A stretch of DNA of 21,414 bases from Bacteroidota bacterium (GTDB lineage Bacteria; Bacteroidota; Bacteroidia; Chitinophagales; Chitinophagaceae): assembly GCA_023409975.1 (NCBI GenBank), contig JAEYQO010000013.1, positions 1 to 21,414 of the forward strand, in the 5' to 3' direction. A program made the translations under genes and the position numbers. A model generated the notes under the pieces. It saw only the letters and a program-made list of their open reading frames with translations, was not told where the DNA came from and ran no database searches. Of the stretch, positions 1 to 4,526 are shown piece by piece. Every line of letters begins with the position of its first letter. The first letter of the stretch is position 1.

Positions 1-1
1 A

Positions 2-256
2 ATGGTAACGAAATCCCGGGCCATCCTCACAGCGGTATTTGCCGAATTTGGCGAGGGGACAGAACAACAAAAAAGGGAAGTTCAGAAAGAGCTTGAGGAT
101 CTGAAAATGTACTATAGAGCATCCAATAGAATCGTCAATTATGTTATCAGGAAGGTTATGCCTTTGGACGAGAAAAAGGCAAACTGGTTTCTGGATCAAA
201 GGCAGGAGATTAGTGAGAACGGTAAGTCGTCAGGATACAAACTAGCGCTCCTATAA
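2..256 (+). CDS. Unidentified protein, probably the 3' part of a gene cut by the window edge
   Basis: An open frame runs from the first bases of the window to a TAA at 254-256. An ATG lies at 2-4, but the frame is open to the edge, so the real start may be outside. The 84 visible residues are hydrophilic and rich in Lys, Glu and Arg. A helical, possibly coiled-coil stretch spans about residues 20-50 (QQKREVQKELEDLKMYYRA region). There is no signal peptide and no membrane segment. I do not recognise the family. The base composition looks more AT-rich than the genes further right, and it lies beside a gene-poor repeat region, so this may be accessory DNA or the end of a decayed gene. Whether it is a gene at all is uncertain. 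Confidence 0.35.
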   Translation: MVTKSRAILTAVFAEFGEGTEQQKREVQKELEDLKMYYRASNRIVNYVIRKVMPLDEKKANWFLDQRQEISENGKSSGYKLALL

Positions 257-591
257 AAGTTAGAAGAAGATATCAAAGCAGAATTTTAGAGGCTGAGAAC
301 CGATGGGCTGGCATCCTTTTGTCCTCAACATCGATTGACCAGAATTTCGGAATTATACCCTATAGGGTATAGAGATAGTGCAAGTCAGCAATATTATACC
401 CGACAGAGTATGAATTCACCCTTCTGAACAGGAGCAATTGGATGTCTTCCAAGGTTACATTACTGGTTTTCGCCTTACTTTACCCCAATCAAATCGGGTG
501 TTAAAACGATAACCGGGAATATCGGGTGGCTGAGTTAACAATCCGGAATCTGGCGTTTGAGGAGGGAGCGGGGGATAAGAGGAAATAAATT
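257..591. other. Gene-free stretch with operator-like dyads
   Basis: No convincing reading frame is present on either strand. Frames that can be drawn on the minus strand from about 455 run into the word repeats and look non-coding. The notable content is the dyad pair at 354-412, listed separately. The rest is ordinary AT-rich intergenic sequence. Confidence 0.5.
354..412. promoter_or_regulatory. Two operator-like inverted repeats, 41 bp apart
   Basis: The sequence TATACCCTATAGGGTATA at 354-371 is a perfect 18-bp palindrome. A second, degenerate copy at 395-412 (TATACCC, then GACA, then GAGTATG) keeps the left arm exactly and five of seven positions of the right arm. The centres are 41 bp apart, close to four helical turns, which would put two bound dimers on the same face of DNA. 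Paired short dyads like this are typical operators of small helix-turn-helix repressors, such as toxin-antitoxin antitoxins or phage-type regulators. No such gene is visible beside them. The regulator assignment is inference. Confidence 0.45.
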
Positions 592-1046
592 GATGACAGA
601 TGACAGATGACAGATGACAGAGCGAGAGCGAGAGCGCAGAGCGGGTTGTGGGTTGTGAGTTGTGCGTTGTGGGATGCCTTGGCTTTGGCCTTGGCTTTCG
701 TATCAGATGACAGATGGCAGATGTCAGGGCAGAACGAGCCAATGGCCAAGGGCTAATGGCTAACGGCTCGTTTGGTTGATGGTTGCTAGTTTACGGTTGA
801 TGTGCCCAGCAGAATGTAGCAGAACCTTTGTGTAGACGTTGCGTCGTCCATACCCCCTGAGCTTGAAGTTTATCCTGAGCTGAGCCTGTCCTGAGTTCAT
901 CGAAGGGTCGAAGGGCTGAGTTTACCGAAGGGCAGGGTGAGTCGAAGGGCGGCTTCAGTTGAGAGTTGATGGTTGTGGGTTGATGTTTGTGGGATCGTAC
1001 CACTCACGACTATCCACTAATGACTAACGACTAATAACTAACGACC
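592..1046. repeat. Low-complexity word-repeat block 1
   Basis: This is a run of short degenerate words, not coding sequence. GATGACA occurs four times in tandem at 592-619. GAGCGA-type and GGTTGTG-type words follow at 620-675. A GCCTTGGCTTTGG-type run lies at 676-700, more CAGATG words at 705-726, and a CCAATGGCC/GGCTAA/CGGCT run at 739-768. TTGATGG words follow at 774-801, CGAAGGG/CCTGAG words at 853-950, and CTAACGACTAA words at 1015-1046. The same vocabulary recurs at 3172-3373 and, for the last word family, at 11267-11572. Minus-strand frames across it simply translate the repeats. Confidence 0.8.
853..950. repeat. CCTGAG / CGAAGGG repeat cluster
   Basis: Within block 1, CCTGAG occurs at 856, 874 and 890, and CGAAGGG occurs at 901, 909, 926 and 943. 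The pattern is a scrambled form of the CCCTGAGCTTGTCGAAGGG-type intergenic element seen in many bacterial genomes. The halves are partly complementary (CTTCGA with TCGAAG), so copies can form hairpins when inverted; here the copies run in the same direction. Confidence 0.65.
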
Positions 1047-1048
1047 GG

Positions 1049-1495
1049 CTACTCCGGCAACAAAACGACATCCGCTGTCGTAATCACATTGCTCATATGG
1101 CCTGCAGCGTCAACTACGTAGAGGTCGAAATTGAAGGTGTCGGGAACGCCGGTGGAATCAATGTAAAAAGCAGCTTTCACCCAGAGTGTGATCTGTGCCT
1201 CAATACCGTTCTTAGGATCAAGCATCTGCTCGGGAATGGGGGGATAAGGATGTCCTACAAAGGTGGGTTTCTTCTTGCTGTAGATATATACCCCATTCTC
1301 ATCCTGGCCGGGCAGGTCTGCATCTCCATCGATCAGGGTGAATCGTATGCCGATGCTGTCCTCACTGCTCCCACTTCTCATCTCGGTTCCAGTGAGTCCG
1401 GTAAAGATTATTTCTGGATCTTTGGACTTGCCAGAGTCTTTCTGACAGCCAGAAAAGATCATCAGTCCAAAAAATAATAACAGCATCGATCGCAT
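1049..1495 (-). CDS. Small secreted lipoprotein, function unknown
   Basis: This 148-residue protein begins with a lipoprotein signal peptide: hydrophobic LLLFFGLMIF, then lipobox FSGC with the modified Cys at residue 17. It is therefore predicted to be lipid-anchored. The mature part is about 130 residues, mostly beta, and contains a DGDADLPG motif near residue 60, resembling the DGDGDLG acidic turns common in Bacteroidota surface and periplasmic lipoproteins. No enzyme motif is visible. The frame continues about 100 codons upstream, but that extension is antisense to the acyltransferase gene. The ATG at 1493-1495 is chosen because it precedes the signal peptide and follows a TAACTTTG promoter element. 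It is divergent from the LuxE-like gene with 18 bp between starts. The stop codon abuts repeat block 1. Confidence 0.75.
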   Translation of the reverse strand: MRSMLLLFFGLMIFSGCQKDSGKSKDPEIIFTGLTGTEMRSGSSEDSIGIRFTLIDGDADLPGQDENGVYIYSKKKPTFVGHPYPPIPEQMLDPKNGIEAQITLWVKAAFYIDSTGVPDTFNFDLYVVDAAGHMSNVITTADVVLLPE

Positions 1496-1500
1496 ACCTT

Positions 1501-1508
1501 CAAAGTTA
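1501..1508 (-). promoter_or_regulatory. Candidate Bacteroidota -7 element for the lipoprotein gene
   Basis: On the minus strand this reads TAACTTTG, an exact match to TAnnTTTG, five bases before the ATG. Transcription would begin near the start codon, giving an almost leaderless mRNA. No clear TTTG -33 box was found. Confidence 0.4.
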
Positions 1509-1513
1509 TAGAA

Positions 1514-2509
1514 GTGAGTTTTAGTTTTCTTCAGGATCCCGGTCAATATATTGCTAAAATTAACGCAACTAACTTTGAGAATATTGCCCTTGACCTGTTC
1601 CAATACCAATACGAACACAACGGGGTGTACCACCAATGGGTCGATCAACTGGGAATCGATCCGCAGACCACCAACCGGCTGGAGGGTATTCCCTTCCTGC
1701 CCATCAGCTTTTTTAAGTCTCATGAAATCGTCACCGGCTCCCTGCCCCCCGGGGCCCTGTTCTTCGAAAGCAGCGGCACAACAGGCAGCATCAACAGTCG
1801 TCATTATGTCTCCGACCAGGTTCTCTACAGAGAGTCTCTGATTGAGGGTTTCAGGGCCTGCTATGGCGATCCGCAGGACTGGGCTATCCTCGCGCTGCTG
1901 CCTTCATACCTCGAACGCCAGAATGCCTCACTGGTATACATGGCCCGGACGCTCATGGACAGGAGCCAGCACCCCGCAAATGGTTTCTTTCTGAATGAAT
2001 GGGATACGCTGGCATCAAGAATTGAATCCCTGGAAGCAGCCGGACAACCCGTGCTGCTGCTGGGCGTGAGCTTCGCATTGATCGACTTCGCGGAAAAGTA
2101 TCCCAAAAAGCTGGAGCACACCATAGTGATGGAAACGGGCGGAATGAAAGGCCGTAGGGAAGAATGGACCCGGAAACAACTGCACGATTTTCTGAAAGCA
2201 GCCTGGAAACTGGATTCGATCCACTCAGAATATGGCATGACGGAACTCCTCTCTCAGGCCTATGCCCCCTCCAATGGCATTTTCCAACCCTCCAGAACCA
2301 TGAAGGTGCTGGTCCGCGATCTCAATGATCCGCTGGAGGTGAACACCAGCGGTTCCGGTGCGCTCAATATGATCGACCTGGCAAATGTCCATAGCTGTGC
2401 TTTCATCGCAGCGGAAGATCTGGGTACTGTCTATAAAGATGGGTGTTTCGAGGTGCTGGGGCGAATGGACCATTCGGCACTCAGAGGCTGCAGCCTGATG
2501 GCTGTTTAG
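1514..2509 (+). CDS. LuxE/PaaK-like acyl-protein synthetase (acyltransferase family)
   Basis: A 331-residue cytoplasmic protein with the features of the LuxE-type acyl-protein synthetase family (adenylate-forming fold). ESSGTTG at residues 85-91 is the ATP/AMP-binding P-loop-like motif. ETGGMKGRR lies at 208-215, HSEYGMTE at 237-244 matches the adenylation-core motif, and the C-terminus has a GRMDHSALRG segment. In bioluminescent bacteria LuxE activates fatty acids for a reductase, but no lux-like reductase or luciferase lies nearby, so the substrate here is unknown. The GTG at 1514 is the best available start, with no strong ribosome-binding site. The length suits the stand-alone Bacteroidota members. 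It is divergent from the upstream lipoprotein, and its TAG overlaps the stop of the convergent DUF922 gene by four bases. Confidence 0.85.
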   Translation: MSFSFLQDPGQYIAKINATNFENIALDLFQYQYEHNGVYHQWVDQLGIDPQTTNRLEGIPFLPISFFKSHEIVTGSLPPGALFFESSGTTGSINSRHYVSDQVLYRESLIEGFRACYGDPQDWAILALLPSYLERQNASLVYMARTLMDRSQHPANGFFLNEWDTLASRIESLEAAGQPVLLLGVSFALIDFAEKYPKKLEHTIVMETGGMKGRREEWTRKQLHDFLKAAWKLDSIHSEYGMTELLSQAYAPSNGIFQPSRTMKVLVRDLNDPLEVNTSGSGALNMIDLANVHSCAFIAAEDLGTVYKDGCFEVLGRMDHSALRGCSLMAV

Positions 2510-3102
2510 TTCTGCGCCACTGCAAATTCCAGGTTCTGATCGATGGTCTGATTCCATTCCTGCTGGCAACTGGAAAGGTAACCATGCGCTGTCTCCTCAT
2601 CGTAACGCAACTGCAATTGCTCCAGTTGCCGCATAGCATCTGCATGCAGGGCAGCTACGGTAGCTTTGAAATTAATCCCCTGAAAAACGGTATTGCGGAT
2701 GTTATCTGCCAGCTTTCTGGCTACGATTGCTGTGATATCGAAATGGCGTTGCTCGTGTAGCAGGGTATGTTCGTTCAGGCCTGTCGACTTTACCCAGGAA
2801 CGGGCGGTATTCATGTAGGGAGCGATCAGTACATTCACCTTAGTGCCACCCTTGTGCTTTTTGTATTCGTACTGAAGAGAGATGCCGCTGAAGAGCATGG
2901 CGTCCCAGGGACTTGTGGTATCAGGCTGACCCAAAAACTCGTCCCACCCGATCGGGCCATCATCATACAGCCTGTGATCCCCTTCTTTGCCGCGTTCAGC
3001 AAACGCTACATCCACTTTTGTGATCGTAGTATTTTTTGCACCCCTGGTAAAGCTAAAACAGGTAATCAGTATGGCCAATGCGAGTATAGCTATCTTCTTC
3101 AT
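2506..3102 (-). CDS. DUF922-type putative zinc metallopeptidase, copy A
   Basis: A 198-residue protein with an N-terminal hydrophobic signal segment (residues 1-22), so exported or membrane-anchored. LLHEQRHFDI at 114-123 contains the HExxH zinc motif (HEQRH 116-120). A second block YDEETAHG followed by QQEWN lies near 167-183. An earlier IGWDEFLGQPD segment (51-61) corresponds to the conserved N-terminal block of DUF922. The same three blocks occur in the neighbouring gene at 3368-3952, so the two are paralogues. Their substrate is not known. The ATG at 3100-3102 is chosen over an upstream start 33 bases earlier because it begins the signal peptide and has a strong GGAGGGG seven bases upstream. 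Confidence 0.8.
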   Translation of the reverse strand: MKKIAILALAILITCFSFTRGAKNTTITKVDVAFAERGKEGDHRLYDDGPIGWDEFLGQPDTTSPWDAMLFSGISLQYEYKKHKGGTKVNVLIAPYMNTARSWVKSTGLNEHTLLHEQRHFDITAIVARKLADNIRNTVFQGINFKATVAALHADAMRQLEQLQLRYDEETAHGYLSSCQQEWNQTIDQNLEFAVAQN

Positions 3103-3109
3103 AATCAGT

Positions 3110-3116
3110 CCCCTCC
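3110..3116 (-). promoter_or_regulatory. Strong Shine-Dalgarno site for DUF922 copy A
   Basis: GGAGGGG on the minus strand, seven bases before the ATG. Such strong sites are uncommon in Bacteroidota, and this one decides the start. A near -7 element, TAACTTTA, lies just upstream at 3124-3131. Confidence 0.55.
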
Positions 3117-3171
3117 ATACCCTTAAAGTTAACAAAGAATAGGCTGAATTCCTCGAAGCAAACGTTAAAAC

Positions 3172-3373
3172 GTCAGATGACAGATGTCAGATGACAGATG
3201 TGAGATGACAGATGTGAGATGTGAGATGACAGTTGTCAGTGCGGAACGTGAAAACGGTCAATGACCCGCACAGAAGCCAAAGCAAAAGCCAAAGCAAAAG
3301 CCAAGGCCAGATGGCAGCGCAGGACCAGCCAATGGCCAACGGCTAACGGCTAAAGGCCAATCAGATGTCAGAT
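3172..3373. repeat. Low-complexity word-repeat block 2
   Basis: CAGATGACAGATGT-type words fill about 3174-3239. AGCCAAAGCAAAAGCC words lie at 3273-3308, and CCAATGGCCAACGGCTAACG words at 3329-3360, ending in CAGATGTCAGATGG. The CAGATGGCAG...CAGCCAATGGCC stretch matches part of block 1 (708-768) in the same orientation, while the AGCCAAAG words are the reverse complement of the GGCTTTGG words at 676-700. The block separates the two DUF922 paralogues and overlaps the last codons of copy B. Confidence 0.8.
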
Positions 3374-3952
3374 GGAACCCTCAATCCTCAACCTCGGGCG
3401 AAGCAATAACTGATTCCAATACTCCTGCCTTGAGTGTTCCAGTCCATGACGGGTCTGAGAATCATAGAGCCGCTGCATCTTTCTCAGCTTTTCAATGTAA
3501 CGGTCATGCAAATCGAGTAGCTGGTGCTCTACCCTGCCAGGAATGAACCTCGTGGAACGAATGGCCACTGCAAGCTCTTCAGCCAATCGGGCGGCAATAT
3601 CAAAATGTCCCTGCTCATGCTTCAGTAGCTCCTTTTCTGCAACGGTAGGCCGGAACCAGGACAGCTCGGTATCGAGGTAGGGACAGATAGAAACGCTGAC
3701 CTGCGGAATGCCGCCGCGGACTCTATATTTATAAGACATCCTGATACCGCAGTAAGACATGGCACCATGGTGAGAGGAGGGGTCGGGACGACCCTGGAAA
3801 TGGGATAATGTCAGCGGACCGGCTCCGTGAAAGATTTCGGAGGTCGAGGCAATGGCCCCCGTGATGCCCACCTCAACCTTCTGACGCGACTGTGCCTGTG
3901 CCTGCAAAACAGGAATCGACAGGATCAACATCAGCAGCAGGTGTCTAATCAT
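3368..3952 (-). CDS. DUF922-type putative zinc metallopeptidase, copy B
   Basis: A 194-residue exported protein with a signal peptide ending near AQAQ (residues 1-21). LLKHEQGHFDIA at 109-120 gives the HExxH zinc site (HEQGH 112-116). YDSQTRHG at 163-170 and a QEYWN segment at 176-180 match blocks in copy A, and LTLSHFQGRPD (47-57) matches the N-terminal DUF922 block. Similarity to copy A is spread over the whole length, so an old tandem duplication is likely. Both copies keep the zinc-binding residues, so neither looks inactivated. The TGA stop at 3368-3370 lies inside the CAGATG words of block 2, so the repeat may have supplied the stop. Confidence 0.8.
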   Translation of the reverse strand: MIRHLLLMLILSIPVLQAQAQSRQKVEVGITGAIASTSEIFHGAGPLTLSHFQGRPDPSSHHGAMSYCGIRMSYKYRVRGGIPQVSVSICPYLDTELSWFRPTVAEKELLKHEQGHFDIAARLAEELAVAIRSTRFIPGRVEHQLLDLHDRYIEKLRKMQRLYDSQTRHGLEHSRQEYWNQLLLRPRLRIEGSI

Positions 3953-4043
3953 TTGATTATAAGGTTATTCCGAAGTTAGTCAAAACTGTGAACTTCAGCA
4001 ATACCCTACCCGGCGCGCATCGGCCTCCTCTCTTACAGTTTAG

Positions 4044-4051
4044 TATCTTTG
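4044..4051 (+). promoter_or_regulatory. Candidate -7 element for the 4058 lipoprotein gene
   Basis: TATCTTTG matches TAnnTTTG exactly and ends six bases before the ATG at 4058. A TTG overlapping the element (4049) could be taken as an alternative start, but the promoter match argues against it. Confidence 0.45.
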
Positions 4052-4057
4052 GTCACT

Positions 4058-4450
4058 ATGAAAACACACTTCTTCAAACGGATCCTGGTATTTGCAGCAA
4101 GTTGCTTTTTCCTGGGTTGTCAACTGGAACAGAAAACGTATAAAACAGAGATGCAGCTCATGCAGGATAGCCTGTTTGCCGCCTTCCCCACAGTCAACCG
4201 GGTGGGTGTGGAAGTGAAAACGGACTTCGGCAAGGAGCTGATCGTCACCCTGGGCGATGTGCAGCTTTTTGAGGCCAGCGAAGAACGCAAGGAGGAAGTG
4301 TCACGGGAGACAGCCCGGCTGGCAAGGGGTATTTTTGCCGCGGAAGACCTGCCGGGAAAGGGAAAGATGGTTTTCGTACGGGAGGAACAAACCCTGGACA
4401 CTGAAGATTCTGAGCGCATCACGCTGGATCTTCCACTCCAGAATCAGTAA
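4058..4450 (+). CDS. Small lipoprotein, function unknown
   Basis: A 130-residue protein whose signal peptide ends in lipobox FLGC, with the lipidated Cys at residue 21. The mature part is charged. A beta-strand-like section sits around residues 50-72 (VNRVGVEVKTDFGKELIVTL), followed by an acidic/basic helix (EASEERKEEVSRETARLARG) and a final strand. No catalytic motif is seen and I do not recognise a named family. It lies 76 bp upstream of the large receptor-like gene in the same direction, so the two may be co-transcribed, but no link in function can be shown from sequence. Confidence 0.7.
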   Translation: MKTHFFKRILVFAASCFFLGCQLEQKTYKTEMQLMQDSLFAAFPTVNRVGVEVKTDFGKELIVTLGDVQLFEASEERKEEVSRETARLARGIFAAEDLPGKGKMVFVREEQTLDTEDSERITLDLPLQNQ

Positions 4451-4526
4451 AAGGTTAAAAAAGGGCACCATTTTTGAATTCCGGCTATAGTCGCTTAGAA
4501 AGACCAAAGTTTAAGCACGGTATCAG

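Noticed and set aside
455..1003. Minus-strand reading frames of 70-95 codons over the word repeats
   Set aside because: They translate the repeat words (ICHLSS, PTTHNSQPTT patterns), overlap each other in several frames and lack start signals, so they are products of repeats, not genes.
1496..1804. N-terminal extension of the minus-strand lipoprotein
   Set aside because: The extension is antisense to the LuxE-like gene; the signal peptide, promoter element and ATG at 1495 fix the real start.
3172..3373. Possible CRISPR array
   Set aside because: Words are short, degenerate and contiguous, without regular repeat-spacer spacing or cas genes.
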